Shown: positions 49,713-61,236 of the stretch, piece after piece
How positions within the stretch are numbered: the first letter of the stretch is position 1
Layout of the letters: each line of letters starts with the position of its first letter
Assembly: GCA_932521035.1 (NCBI GenBank)
Contig: OW051495.1
Span: 496,001-560,000, forward strand
Length of the DNA stretch: 64,000 nt
Reading direction: 5' to 3'
DNA from: Oscheius dolichura
Taxonomy: Eukaryota > Nematoda > Chromadorea > Rhabditida > Rhabditidae
Made by a program: the position numbers and the translations under genes
The notes under the pieces: generated by a model
Told to the model about the DNA's origin: nothing
Databases searched by the model: none
Seen by the model: only the letters and a program-made list of their open reading frames with translations

Positions 49713-51324
49713 GTTTCTTTTTTTATCCTTTCTTTCTCACTGGCTCAAAAATTGATGACAGTGCCAGTGAAACACAGAGAGGAGAAGAGAAAGAGCGAGT
49801 GGTTGTGGCCTGGCTTCTATTTGATCAGACGCGATGACGGAAGCCGCCCGCTGGCGCCAGCTGTTCCCAGCCGTTGCTTCTGCTCCCGGCAACCACCGCC
49901 GCCCTTACCAATACCGTTCTTTCTCATCCAAGGCTCAAGTGCAGGGGGAGTATTTCCTGTCGAGATGACATCAGTTTCTTTCCCCGGTTGAGATCAAGCC
50001 GTGTTTTCTTCTCGAGAGCCCGGCGTGGGGAGGAAGGCGCCATTCCGGCGCCGCAGCCAAAATGTCGACTTTTTCTAAGTTGGGGAAGAGTTTTATATTT
50101 ATTCTCACAAAATGCAACAATTTCGTTTTCAGCAGCTCATTCCGACTTGAAAATTTCACAATTTTCAAGGCTCCCTCTTATTGTTGGTCATGTTTAACCA
50201 ATTGTTGTACTGTACAACAGTACTTATTTTATGTATCAAGTAATCGCTTTATACCGGCTTTTTCACCCGTTTATAATTATCCGTAACCTGCGAATCGTTA
50301 GAAATCAACAAGTCTCTTGGATATCACAAAACCTCCCGGAAGAACCGTCTTTTTCCTAGTCGGCAGTTTTTTTATCCCCTTCTCTCTTTCGGCAAGTTAC
50401 CGACTAGCCACTTGAGCCAGTGTTTTCTTACGGTCACAAGGAAACATAATCCAACTTCGATATACAGTTTGTTCCTTTTTCAACAACAAAATACCCTGGT
50501 GAATATCGTTTTCTTCGTCCTGCCGGTGCTTTGAATATTTAGAAATTGACCACTTTCTACTAATAGGGAACCAGGAACATTCAATAAAAGGAAATTATAC
50601 TAGGAACGGTTTTTCTTGTGTTTTTGTGTTCTTGGGAGCCGTTATAAAACTTCGAGGAATACACAGAGTGATGAACAGCGTTTCTTTGCACCCCAAACCT
50701 GTACTCTGGCTAGCTGATGCCAGTATATGTTGAGAAAAATTGTCGGAATTTGTCGGTCTCCTTATTTTTCCAAATTTCAACTATGAGCTTTATAGTCGCC
50801 TATTGCGGAAGCTTTGATATTACGTATGCAAATAAACATGTAAACTTCAAGTATTTTCCAAATTTCTCATCTTCTCTTGTATCATTCTACCTCTGCCGCT
50901 ATCTTCTTCACTCAAATTTCTCTATTTCTTCCAGGCTACCAGGCTATCTCTCATTTTCACAAGATTCCCCTCATTTACCCTCATTTCCGGAGGGAAATTC
51001 GAAAATTCTTTCTGTTCCATGGTGTCCATATTTATCTTTGGCTGTTTTACTTGGTATTTGACATCAGTTCTTATTCCAATTGGATATACTTCTTTTTTGA
51101 CTTTTACTTGATTTTTTAATATTTCACCGGTCCTTTTTATTAGCCACAATCTCAATTGACCACTGACCGCTAGCTCCGCTCCTTCTTTGGAAGTTTATTC
51201 ACCTCTTTCCATTTTCCTTTATTTTCCTCTGTTTTATGGTTTCTTCTTATTCCCTTCCTTTTTTTTCCTTTTTGATCAGCAAAAAAAATATTTCAGATCC
51301 GCTTCTCCCTCTCCCGCTGCCCAG

Positions 51325-54300
51325 ATGAGGAGGTGGCTCCTCTTGGCATCAGTGGCTTTATCAGTCAGGTAAGTGTCTCCCTCTTTCTTCTTTTATTTAC
51401 GGTTTCTCCCAAAAATGACGTATAAAAAAGAGAAGATGCATTTGTTTGGTTCTCTCTCCGTTGCCAAATCATCGCCACTTGGGTCCAAGTGCAAAATTAT
51501 GAGCAAACAATTGGCCCCTCCCCCAGCAGCATCCCGTCCTCGTACCCTTCCCAGAAGCACTTGGCAAACATTTTTGGCAAAATTTCGAAGCCATTGACTG
51601 CCGCTGCTGTTGCGGAGGGCGAGAAATGGACTGGGGGAAGAAAGGATGATGGAGAGCCCGGGGGTGGGTAATTGAAGACGAGGAAATGAAGTGAAATACA
51701 GAAACATTGGAATCAGGACCGGTTAGACCATTGAATAACTTTTGAATAATTTCTATTTATCACCGCCTTGACTAGGCTGACCCAGTTATGCTCGCGTTCC
51801 AGTCTCACCCCGCGCCTACATTATCTCTTTGGGAAATGCCCCTCTACCTTTTATTTTGCTTTTTTTTCTGTACCAAGTAGACAATATTACCAGCAGACCA
51901 CTTTTCTTTTGATTGTGACGTTTCGGACAAAATCAGTTCAAAATTTCATAATTTTCCCCCGCTACTCTTGCTATTCTAATTTTGTCATTTCAGCGCGTTT
52001 ACCGTCCATCAACACAGCCAACAGGAGCAGTGTCTGGAGCTGCAATGCCCATCGACAGCCTTTGAATACGGTAACCTCCCGAGAATATTGAAACCTTGCT
52101 CATTTCCAGGGATCCGTAATTTGGTGAGTGAGGAAACACTGAGATCGGATCGATGCCAGTCGTGTCAACAATGCACTGCCAATGGATATAGGTAAATATT
52201 GTGAAAGGGGGAAAAAGCTTTTTGAAATTGGGATGAAACACCTGGAAACAATGGGGAGCAGGGGGGAGAGGGACGTGTTAGGAGGACAAATACTGTCTTT
52301 GAGCGATCGAAATCGAAAGTACTCGCATAATAAAGGAAAAGTGAAGCAAAACACGAATTTTGGACTATTTTGCAAATTTTGCCGTTTTGAATCGGATTTT
52401 TATAAAGCCAACCGCTTTTTCAGCGATTTGACTCGATTTAGCGTGCCCGTTACACTACACAGTATCCCAGTTTTAGCGTGCTAAAAGTAAAAAAAAAGCG
52501 TTTCCAACAGCCGGATTTTCCAAATGGTCTCCATTGGACCTATCGCTGAGAAGAACTGAAATAGTCTACTAGAGAGAAAAATACGGGGGTTTAATGTTTT
52601 GAAGCCATTCTATATAGACTTCGAAAAGCAACTATTTGTTACTATGGCAGATGACTTTTTGATTATTCAAATTGTTCAAGAGAGAATCTTTTTTCTAATT
52701 CAAACGATTCAAATTCTGGATAAAATGGACATTTCATTGAGGGAATTGCTAACATGTAATTTCCAACTGTTCTAAAACATTCCTCTGGGCAAAAAGTTCA
52801 AAAACTGGCCTATAGTCCTATTTTTCAGTATCTGTATGAAGATGTCGGATTCCCGCGGGCGTAGAGGATCTCAAACGGAGGGCTGCAGCTGTACCCATTC
52901 GATCCCGGCCAATTGTCACTCGGAGCCGTCTCGCCAGCCGCCAAACATGACCATGACGGCCTTCAATATCTGTTATCTCAGCGGTCAGCAATTCTAAACC
53001 GGGAAAAATAGGATAATCCTCGAATATTTCAGCTCTCCAAGCGCCTCCCCGCCCCCTGGCCGTGAATAATAAAGAATCCGTCATTGTGACCGTGGAGCCA
53101 TTCTGGACTGAGCCTTACTGGCGGGATCTTCAAATGGAAAATTTGACCCTTCATTATGAGTTCGCTGTTCAGGTAATACCTTCTTGCTGTTGAAAACCAG
53201 AGCACCAGTTTAGTCCATTTTCAAAGTTATAAGAATTCCGTAAAACATCTGGGGATCATTTTCCTTGTTCGATTCTGGTTTATATTGGGTCAGATATTTC
53301 CCTAACCAACGTTTCATTTTCCTCAAAAATAACCCCTTTCCAGAAGCCAGAACATTGTGAGGGAGAGCTGGTAACCAATGAGGGCGAGCGCCTGGAGCAT
53401 TACTGTAAAGACTCCGTCAAATTGGAAATGGACGGCCCCCTCGACACGGAGAACAAAAATGAGGAGGAGGAATATGAACACAGCGATGTAGGAGGAGATT
53501 TGACGAGGGGTGGAGAAAGTAGGCAAAATTACAGGACTACAAGGAGTACGACGACAGTCTGCCGCCGGAAGTGGCCTTTGATAGGGACGTCTTCGACGGG
53601 GCCAAGTTGCTAAAGGTACGGCTTTTTTATTCCGATTTCCAGAAAACATTTCAAAATCAGTAAGAAGATTTGACACAGTATAACACTGCCGGGTAAAGCA
53701 GTAGGAATGTTTTCAAAGTTTGGCTATGCAACCATTGGTTTCAATCTGCTTATTTTTGTTATAAGAACTAGCTGTAACTCTTTTGCGCTGGTAAACAAAC
53801 CAGGCTCAATTCTCTACCAGAGTTTTGGGAATACGGTAGTAAAAATTAGTCCGGCTTTCTAGAGACCAAGCGTCTCCCCTTTCTGTTTCAGTCAAAATAG
53901 ATAAAAACGTTTTATGATTCACCAATATTATCATCTTGTACGTAAACAGCAAAAAATACCCTAAAATAATTTCCAGGCCTACTATTCCGTGCAAGTCCGT
54001 CGCCCCCGCCAATTGGCAGCTGGCTCACCGGATCCCTTCCGTGATCAAACGACCATGTTGGATTCCGAGATGCTGAAATTCGACTTGAAACCAGAAGTTT
54101 ACGGTACCGGAATCCCGGAACTGCCGCCGGCTCCTGCAGTTGGAAAAGAAGGTAATTATGGTGCTTTTTCCTTATTTGAAACAGATTATCTTGGAGAAAT
54201 TAGAGCAAACTTTTGTTAATTTTTATAAATATCATCTGAAATATATTAAAAAAGTGGCATTCATTCCAATTGATCATCAAACTCAACGTATAGTTTTTAC

Positions 54301-56159
54301 CTTGTTAGAACACCAAAATGTGGGCATGTTGGTGTTCTACGGTAAAAACATACGTTTCCAGCAATATTTCCATAAAAATACCTAAATTTTCTATTTCTAG
54401 ACGACGTTCTCCCGGCTACAGAAGCTCCTGCTAAGGAAGAAGACGAAGATACCAGTGATGAACACGGAGAGGGAACCAATTTCTTTGAGGAAGACGTCAA
54501 AGAACCGGAAAATGACACCAAAAGTGAAGAGGAACAGGAAAAGGTTCGACTATTGAGGGGAAAGATATAAGCCCCATTTTAGCGGGGCGATAAAACATTA
54601 AAATTTCAGGAAGACGCAGAATTGGAGAAGAAGATCGGCGAAATGGAGGCATCGTCGACGGCAAAGTCGGTAGCAGCTACAACAGAAGAGGAGAAGAAGA
54701 AACCAGTTGAGAAGGAGGAAGAAGACGAGGAGGAGGAGACAAAGAAGGAAGAAAAAGAAGAAAACAAGGAGGAGGAGGACGAGGACGAGGAAGAAGACGA
54801 GAAGAAGGATAAAAGCAGACAGAAAGAGGAAATTGGTGAGTTGAGGAACCGTTACTCATTGGGTATATCCTCAAGCTGGCAGTAAATAAGAACCAAATGG
54901 AACAGGAAAAATAAGAGTTGGCAGGATTGATGAGTTGAGACTATCAAACTCATTTCTATAACAGAAAATTATAAAACTTTCACGAAGCCTAGAAAACAGA
55001 GCGTCGAGTAATTGTTAGTGGTGTAGCTATAAGCGAACTTCAAAACCCCGCCAAAACTCGGAAAAAGGTCCTACAGTGAAAATTAAAGGTTTGGTTAATA
55101 GCCCTCGGTGAACGCTACACGGGGCAGCAATCTGTTTGGCTGTAGCTCTCTCCAGTCAAAAGTTACAAACCAATCCGGGAGCCTCCCCTAATAATTGCGA
55201 AGTATGACAAAATGGAGAACAGTAAAATTTTAACGTTTTTACCTTTTGGAAGGGCTTATAAACAAAATAAAAAGGCTATTATAGTGCTTCCAAGCTTGGA
55301 CTATCGCTTGAAAAGCAAAGAAGCTTTAGTTTCAAGAAAACTATAATATTAGTTGAACAATGAGATAATCGATTGCATGGCATTACATTCTTAGGGAAAA
55401 GAAGATTTTCTGAGTTACAATTGGGTAATAATAACTGGGCAGAAGAGCGGACTACTTTTTACTTCAGTCCATTGAGTTCCAACAAAACTTCATATTTACA
55501 AAATTATTGTGGAAACGATGTTTTACCCGTAACAAAACTGTCTTTCAGATGAGCCACACAAGGATGACAAGGCCCGCGATCCGGTGGAGTCCGAAGAAAA
55601 GAAGGAGGAAGCCGATAGTGAGGATGATGGAGACGACGAGGAGGCAACTACAGCCGGAGAGGAGGATGATGAGGCTACCGTGACGGAGGAAGACGAAGTG
55701 GAGAAAGAGGATAAGAGCGAGGAGGCGAAGGACAGCGAGGAGGAGACAGACGAACAGACACCGTCATCAACGGAGAAAACTGTAAGTTACGGGAGGAGGG
55801 TATAAGAAAAACTGCAGGAAACTGTGATTATTCGTCTTAATCGACTGAAACTGTTTCATATTCGAGATAAATTGCAGTTTTGATATAATTTCCCGATCCA
55901 ATCCACAAAATTAGCCAATATTTCGCTATTTCAGATCACCCTGCTCGGTCACAAGTTCACCAAGTGGCCCCTAGCTCGCCTGGTGTTCTTCGTCTGTCTC
56001 TGTTCCTTCCTCCTCATCTTGAGCCTTTGGTGTTGTCGGAAGTGTTGCTGTAAATCTGAGGAGAAGACGACGGCCAACGGCTACCGCTACAGTAACCCGA
56101 ATAGCAGCGGCCGGAATGATCTCGTCTGTCCGCCGGAGAAGGAACGCCTCCATCAATAA
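51325..56159 (+). CDS. Type I membrane glycoprotein with acidic ectodomain, uncharacterised
   Basis: Twelve phase-consistent exons: 51325..51368, 51994..52070, 52110..52191, 52829..52983, 53033..53172, 53344..53487, 53535..53615, 53977..54151, 54401..54543, 54610..54835, 55549..55781 and 55935..56159, giving 574 residues. Signal peptide MRRWLLLASVALSVSA. A cysteine-rich N-terminal domain follows (CLELQCP, RCQSCQQC, GCSCTHS) with N-glycosylation sequons (NMTM, ENLTL, ENDTK) and WTEPYWRDLQMENLT. Next comes about 230 residues dominated by Glu, Asp and Lys (exons 9 to 11), then one membrane segment (LVFFVCLCSFLLILSLW) and a CCRKCCCK juxtamembrane cluster suited to palmitoylation. The cytoplasmic tail is short and ends PPEKERLHQ. 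A TTTCAG site at 51291..51296 upstream of the ATG fits a trans-spliced leader. The intron between exons 6 and 7 is only 47 nt. Cell surface or secretory pathway is likely; function unknown. Confidence 0.8.
54291..54351. other. Short hairpin in an intron of the acidic membrane-protein gene
   Basis: GTTTTTACCTTGTTAGAACA then CCAA pairs with TTGGTGTTCTACGGTAAAAAC across a 14-nt loop, leaving a 3-nt bulge. Could be a tiny transposon remnant or a precursor-like RNA hairpin. Confidence 0.55.
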
Positions 56160-57839
56160 TTCCCCGCTTATTCCCACCCAAATTTCACTCAAAAATGGTT
56201 GTGTATTTATTTTTTTGATTTTTATATTTCAAAATGAGTTTTTAAAGGAACGGTGCCAGCGGTTTTTGAAATTTGAATATCAGCCAAGCGGGAAATCAGG
56301 CGTTCCTTTAAAAATTCCCCTTTCCCGCGTCTGAATGCCCAGTCTAGTCACTACGTACGCCATTTTTGTGCAATCGGACATTTATTAATTTTGTTTTAAC
56401 CTTGTTTTCTGCTTTTTCTTGTAATTTCCCCCCTCCAAATTTATGAAAAATCTCCGGAAAAATTGACATAAACGCGCTCCTTCCCCCGTTCTCCTTCCGG
56501 CTTCCAGATGCCCCGCTATTTCATAAAATTCAAAATATATATGGGCGCGAGCCGAATCATACGGTTATTATCTTCGTTGAGAAATAAATCTACAGTAGCT
56601 ATTATTTTTCCCCTTTTCCCAGTTTCTCCAGATTGTTATTTTCCTCTCTTCCCCACATTTCTCCCCTTCCTCCTCCTCCTGACATTATTTTTCTTTATTG
56701 TCCACTCCAATTCAAGAAAAATGAGAATATTTGATGAATTTTTGAGATTGTTCTTTGTTGTAGAGAGAACTCATTTGACTAATGTTATTTGTGAGAGAAA
56801 TTAATAAAAATTGAAGAGATTCAGTTAATTTTTGATTTTAGTACGGCGGAAAAAGACTTTATATGGTGGTAGGAGCTATAAAATCGGAACATTCCTTTCC
56901 CGATATCCCTGAAAGAATAATGTAAAAGAATGTAAAAGGAAGAAGCTAAAAGTAAAAGATACCATACTTTTCTCGTGATTTCATCGTGGATAGATCCCTC
57001 TGGTCTATCGTATTCGAGAAAAAAAGACTTTGTCTGGTGGAGAACGGCTTTGTATTGTGGTAGGATTCTACCGGAAAGGGTATTATTATTGAAGAGTTCT
57101 GGTTTAATTGTCCACCACGAGTTTTATTGAAGAGTTCCTGTTTTCGCACCTTTCTTGTTCTTGACCCGTTCCGATTTTATTGGTTCGTTCGGATTTTATT
57201 GGGGCGTTCCGATTTTATTTTTTTATTTTTTTTTATTTGAGAAAGCCCGCGAAAATCTACAGTATGCTCCCCGGGTCCCTCAAAGTTCCTTTAAGAAAGA
57301 ATGACGTTACCAGAGATGGTGCAGATTCAAGCCCCGACCACCCAATACTGCAGAAAGATTTTATTTTTTTTTTAAAAACTGATTGAACGAGGTTGACCAA
57401 AGGTCCAAATAAATGAAGCAATAAAGAGTAAAAATGGTTTAGGATAGGATAGGATAGACAAGAAGTTCCCCAATCTTCTCACATGCTATCAGGATATTGA
57501 CGACAGTTAAGTGCTGCCACCACATTCTACTCCTGTTCTCCACCACCAACTCACCCTCCTCGCTTCTCCAAGGTGCATTGGCCTTTCAATAGGGAGTCGG
57601 ATTTTTCCATTTTCAGCTACCACCGGAGTTCCCATGGCCTCCTCCCGTTTCCATAATTTTCCCATCTGTGTCTCCCTCTTTGAAAGCGTGCCGCTCCCTT
57701 TCAATTGGGAGAAAGGAGCAGATGCCCAGCCGATCAATTGTTAATTTTCGCTTTTCTGACCTCAAAATCCACCGGTCGGCCCCGATCCCATTCTATTCTA
57801 ACTCTGCTCCGAGTCCACCGCCTCCTCCTCCCACTCCCA
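56160..57839. other. Intergenic, no gene seen
   Basis: Contains a small palindromic element (56236..56316), three near-copies of CGTTCCGATTTTATTGG (57168..57220, one with a mismatch) and a tRNA-like sequence around 57308..57350 (GATTCAAGCCC B-box-like). Candidate 5' leader sequence of the 57.8-kb gene occupies the last 300 nt. Confidence 0.5.
56236..56316. mobile_element. Small TTTAAAGGAACG inverted-repeat element
   Basis: TTTTTAAAGGAACGGTGCC on the left and GGCGTTCCTTTAAAAA on the right are inverse, 81 bp in all, 77 bp after the stop codon of the membrane-protein gene. Terminal TTTAAAGG resembles the elements at 1639..2666. Confidence 0.6.
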
Positions 57840-59196
57840 ATGGCACCAATCGGCACAGGAAATCCAGAACTAACCGACAGGAATAAGCGAGAAAGAGAGC
57901 GATATCTGCTGGTCAGTTGGATATTCCATTCTTTTTTTTTGTACTTCTCGAATTTGAAAATGAAATAGGAGATTTTCAGATGAGTGACACCATTGATAAG
58001 TTGAGGGCCCAGCTGAAAATCAACACCCGATATCAGACGCCGATTCTGGAACAGACTTTGGCGGCTTTGATCCAATTGAAACAGGAAAATAAAGCCAAAA
58101 AACAACAATTGGAACAATTGTGCGCAGGTAAAGACATAACACGATCCATTAGAAAATAACATTTAAACTTTATTGGCTCCGGAAACCGTTTAAAATTGGA
58201 AAAAAACTACACTTTTACAATTGAATGATGTTGGAAACCAAGTTGGAATCAAATAAAAACGATAGTGGGGATTATTTTTGAGTAAAAATGTATTGGACCG
58301 TCATTTTTGGACGGGAAATCATTCAAAACACCATTTTTAAAGGTCTAATTGGCTTCAAAAGGTATTAATTTATTTCAATAGCCCCCCTGAAAAGGTTTGG
58401 ATTCTTGAAAATAATTTATACTGCACGTATGGTACATATAAACCTCTGTAAGGTGGCTTTAGTGGTTCTTTCTGATTGCCGTATAATTGAACAAAATATA
58501 GTTTCTAATAGTCCCAAAGGGCCTTCTGGAATGTAATTTTCAGAACTGGGACTTCCTCATCCGGCTGAAAGGTCCGTCAGACCAGAGGATCAAAGAGCAA
58601 CGGTCCCCTATTCCCAGTCAAAAGCCGTTCAACAACTCCATCGACCAATGGCCAATTTCCAGATGCGAACTCCTCAACGTGAGCTTCCTTTTTTCCATAT
58701 CCCCTGTCAAAGTTTGTGGGGCTACAGATTGTTTTGTCGGGGCAATTGAGATGTGGCCGGGTTCATTAGTATCGTCTTGACGTGCTCTCCAACTAGGTCT
58801 TTGAATTTTTAAAATCGACCAAGAAATGACCGAAATACGGACACAAACACCCGACACTCCCGTCAAGGCGTAAAACCGGAGGCGCACAAAATTTTGTGGC
58901 TTTAAGGTCTGCTTATAAGATAACTTTGCTGCCGTTCCTGTTCTTTCGGTATACTCCCTCATCTCTCCCAAAAAACCGCTAATTTCAAATTTTCAGCTGC
59001 TTGGATCCTTCCCAACGGTCGTATAGTCCCCGCTGCTGTTCCGCCTCTCCCCCAGCAGGTGAGATCCGCCGCTGTTCATCCTCCCGCCCTGATGAATCCG
59101 ATGCTCCTCCAAGGCTACCAGAATTCCTTTCAACAACAGCTCCTAATGCAAGCTATGCTGGCCCAGGGAGCCCTAGGTACCCCCCGAATTTTGTAA
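57840..59196 (+). CDS. Small coiled-coil, Q/P-rich protein (184 aa), uncharacterised
   Basis: Four exons: 57840..57911, 57980..58127, 58544..58678 and 58997..59196. The start MAPIGTGNPELTDRNK runs into a basic RERERYLL. Exon 2 encodes a probable coiled coil (MSDTIDKLRAQLKINTRYQ, then LIQLKQENKAKKQQLEQL), and exons 3 and 4 encode Gln, Pro, Ala and Met-rich sequence (QNSFQQQLLMQAMLAQGAL). Exon 2 itself starts with ATG right after a TTTTCAG acceptor, so a shorter trans-spliced form beginning there is possible. The stop TAA overlaps an AATAAA signal at 59195..59200. The intron before the last exon holds an antisense copy of the dispersed repeat. The gene ends 87 bp from the stop of the convergent kinase gene. 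I do not recognise it. Confidence 0.62.
58696..58880 (-). repeat. Dispersed repeat R, copy in intron 3 of the 57.8-kb gene
   Basis: Inverted copy containing CAAAGTTTGTGGGGCTACAG, CGTGCTCTCCAACTAGGTCT and CGGACACAAACACCCGACAC; slightly truncated at one end. Confidence 0.85.
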
Positions 59197-59283
59197 TAAA
59201 ACCTTACTATAACATTAATGTTTCGATATATTTATATATAATTTTATCACAGAATCATCATCACTATGTTTCGTTTATTAGGT

Positions 59284-60405
59284 TTATTCCCTCTTCCCTA
59301 TAGATTCCAAGAATTCTTCCGTCTCCCGTGGCGACCGTAGCCGAATAAACTGGATGTCTTTCCATTTCTCATCGACCATAGCCGCTTCCAACCTGGAATT
59401 TTCCCCAATTTCTTGTTTTCCCTTTCAAAAATGAGACCTTTCCTTATTCGACCAATAATTGGACCAAGTCCACCGGATCATCGAATCCTTGGTGAAGAAT
59501 GTCTGCCAAAATGTTTCCCGATTCCCGGTTCCTGGCCATAATTCCACCTGGGACCAGGCCCGCCAAATGGAACGGACGATTATTTGATACATTGTACGGA
59601 GGAAACTGTAATCCAGCCAGACGACCCATTCCACATCCTGGAAATCTTATTTACAAAATTTTGGCAGTCTAACTGTGGCGGTTGCCTGCTAATGTAATGA
59701 AAATAACGGAAGTTTGAGCTATTTTTAGGGAAATTGAAACATTTTTTGGTCTTTTCCAAAAAAGGAACAATTTGGGACAAAAAAACTTTTCGCTGGGAAC
59801 CAGGATTCAGTGAAATTACGAATATTTGGGTTATTTCTAGGTAAATTGAAACATTTTCTGCTCTCTCTAGGAAAGGAAAAACAGGAAAAATAAAAATTAG
59901 GAACAGTATTGAACTACTGTGATAGAAAATAATTTTTGGTTGTCTAACTGTGGCGAGTGGAAGCGAGCTAAACAATTCAGGAAAACCATCGTCTTGTTAT
60001 AATTTTGAGCTATTTTATAGGAAAAAAAGAAGAAAACCTGGAACTTTTTCGTTTAGCTGTCTAACTGTGGAAGAAAATGGAAACCAGTCTCGTTGAGTAC
60101 TGCCTTCCCCTCCTTTTCCCCACCACAGTTGTCTAACTGTGGCGCCTGTGGCTCAAACAAAACTCTCCCACCTTCCATTTAAAAGGACAGGTCCTGGTAT
60201 AATTTCCATCAATGACCCATCCAGCGGGGTCTTCTTCCATCCGTACTTTCAACTTCTCCCGTAATTCCAGATCCGGTGTTCCTTTCCAATTAGCCCGCCA
60301 AAAGAGCTGATCCATTTGGATGTAGGGAACATTGTAGAGGGCTGCTAGCCGCTGTGAGAGGGTACTCTTCCCACTGCCAGAGACTCCCACCACATTGATC
60401 TTCAT
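59284..60405 (-). CDS. P-loop kinase of bacterial FlaR/adenylate-kinase-like type, copy A
   Basis: Exons 60405..60172, 59637..59438 and 59392..59284 give 180 residues. Walker A is MKINVVGVSGSGKSTLSQRL. Next comes the family context PYIQMDQLFWRANW (Asp and Trp after strand 2) and GWVIDGNYTRT (nucleotide kinase lid-like segment). Exon 2 has DVEWVVWLDYSFLRTMYQ. The last exon ends FIRLRSPRETEEFLESI, a typical end of bacterial 'DNA topology modulation protein FlaR' or adenylate-kinase-like sequences of 170 to 190 residues. The likely activity is phosphoryl transfer to a small substrate, unknown in eukaryotes. The second donor (AG|GTCTCA) is weak but the phase and the homologous last exon support it. 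Intron 1 (534 nt) carries four copies of GTCTAACTGTGG. The gene shares exon lengths 234 and 200 exactly with copy B. Confidence 0.78.
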
Positions 60406-60620
60406 TCTAAAAGCTGTCTTGGGTTTGAAATATTAGAAAAGTTTCAGGAAGTTTTGATAAATTTGAATACAGTGGGTAGATCGTTTATACGTTTCGACTG
60501 CTGGCTAAAATCTTGAAAATTTGAATCCTAACTGCTTGAAGAGGCAGAATACCGTACTTACTCTATTATAAGCCCAGGGGCCTCTATTTTTCAATACCCC
60601 CCTCGGAGGGGGGCCTTAAT

Positions 60621-60695
<75 letters not shown>

Positions 60696-60804
60696 GGGGG
60701 GGGGGCTTCTATTTGGAGGAAGCTTATAATAGAGTAAGTACGGTACCCAAATTTTCAACTTTATTCAGGGAAATGAACCTCTATTCAGCTGTCTAAATGT
60801 GGCG
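59667..60804 (+). repeat. Five copies of GTCTAACTGTGGCG
   Basis: Copies at 59667..59680, 59942..59955, 60059..60070 (GTCTAACTGTGG, then AA), 60131..60144 and 60791..60804 (one mismatch). The first four are in intron 1 of kinase copy A and the fifth is upstream of it. All are in the same orientation. Confidence 0.85.
60550..60745. mobile_element. TA-flanked miniature element containing GA and G tracts
   Basis: CCGTACTTACTCTATTATAA plus GC at the left is exactly inverted at the right (GCTTATAATAGAGTAAGTAC then GG), with TA at both outer borders. Inside lie a GA dinucleotide run (60622..60685) and a G run of about 20 (to 60705). Lies between the two kinase genes. Confidence 0.75.
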
Positions 60805-61236
60805 CAGGAGAAAAGAGGAATTCTTCATTTTTTCATTTTCCGCAGCCTGGCAAAGCTGGAAAACCTTGGAAAATGGAGAAAATTTACTTTTAGTGCCCTT
60901 GGAATGTTCTAAACGGGAAAAAACTTGAAATTTCCATAGAGAATGAAGAAAACACCGTTTTCAGCTAATTTTGGTCACGTTTGCGAAGTTTCAGCAACTA
61001 TTTGTATAAATTTTCCTGTATAAAAGTCCTGTAAAACAGAAGAACAAAGAAGAAATGAAAAGAAACGGCAGTGGAGCTCTAATTCGTTACTTTTCGAAAA
61101 GTTCCCCTCCTTTTTGTGTTCAGGTGGCGTCGTTTCGAAAATATTCGCAAATTACAGGCTTGCCATAAAGAAACATACTACATAATCCAAGTTCTCGTGT
61201 AATTTATGATTCCCATGAAAAATAATCAGAATTTAT

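Larger units (their letters stand above)
37867..51324. other. 13-kb stretch without a supportable gene
   Basis: Mostly AT-rich DNA with many TACTGTA-type words. GC-richer islands lie near 39.6, 40.6 to 40.85, 42.45 to 42.55, 46.0 to 46.25, 47.5 and 49.75 to 50.05 kb. On the minus strand a few spliceable hydrophobic stretches occur (38968..38752, beginning PIIIFALLLPIDVVLYCLYY after a TTATCAG acceptor; 41145..41051, containing NLLAFYSQTFLQVENYSIP). I could not link them into a gene, and chance frames in AT-rich DNA are often hydrophobic. A 44-codon ORF starts at 49834 (MTEAARWRQLFPAVASAPGN), without support. The region may hold regulatory DNA for the membrane-protein gene at 51.3 kb or a poorly conserved receptor gene. 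Confidence 0.5.

Noticed and set aside
49834-49968. 44-codon ORF MTEAARWRQLFPAVASAPGN on the plus strand
   Set aside because: No splice partner, no trans-splice site before it and no recognised similarity; kept only as a remark.
54622-54885. Acidic frame as a separate nuclear protein gene
   Set aside because: It starts with TTG, lies between good splice sites and joins in frame to the signal-peptide and membrane exons.
59281-59340. Possible extra 3' exon of the 57.8-kb gene after a TTATTAG acceptor
   Set aside because: It is exactly antisense to the conserved last exon of kinase copy A, and the unspliced stop at 59194..59196 already overlaps a poly(A) signal.
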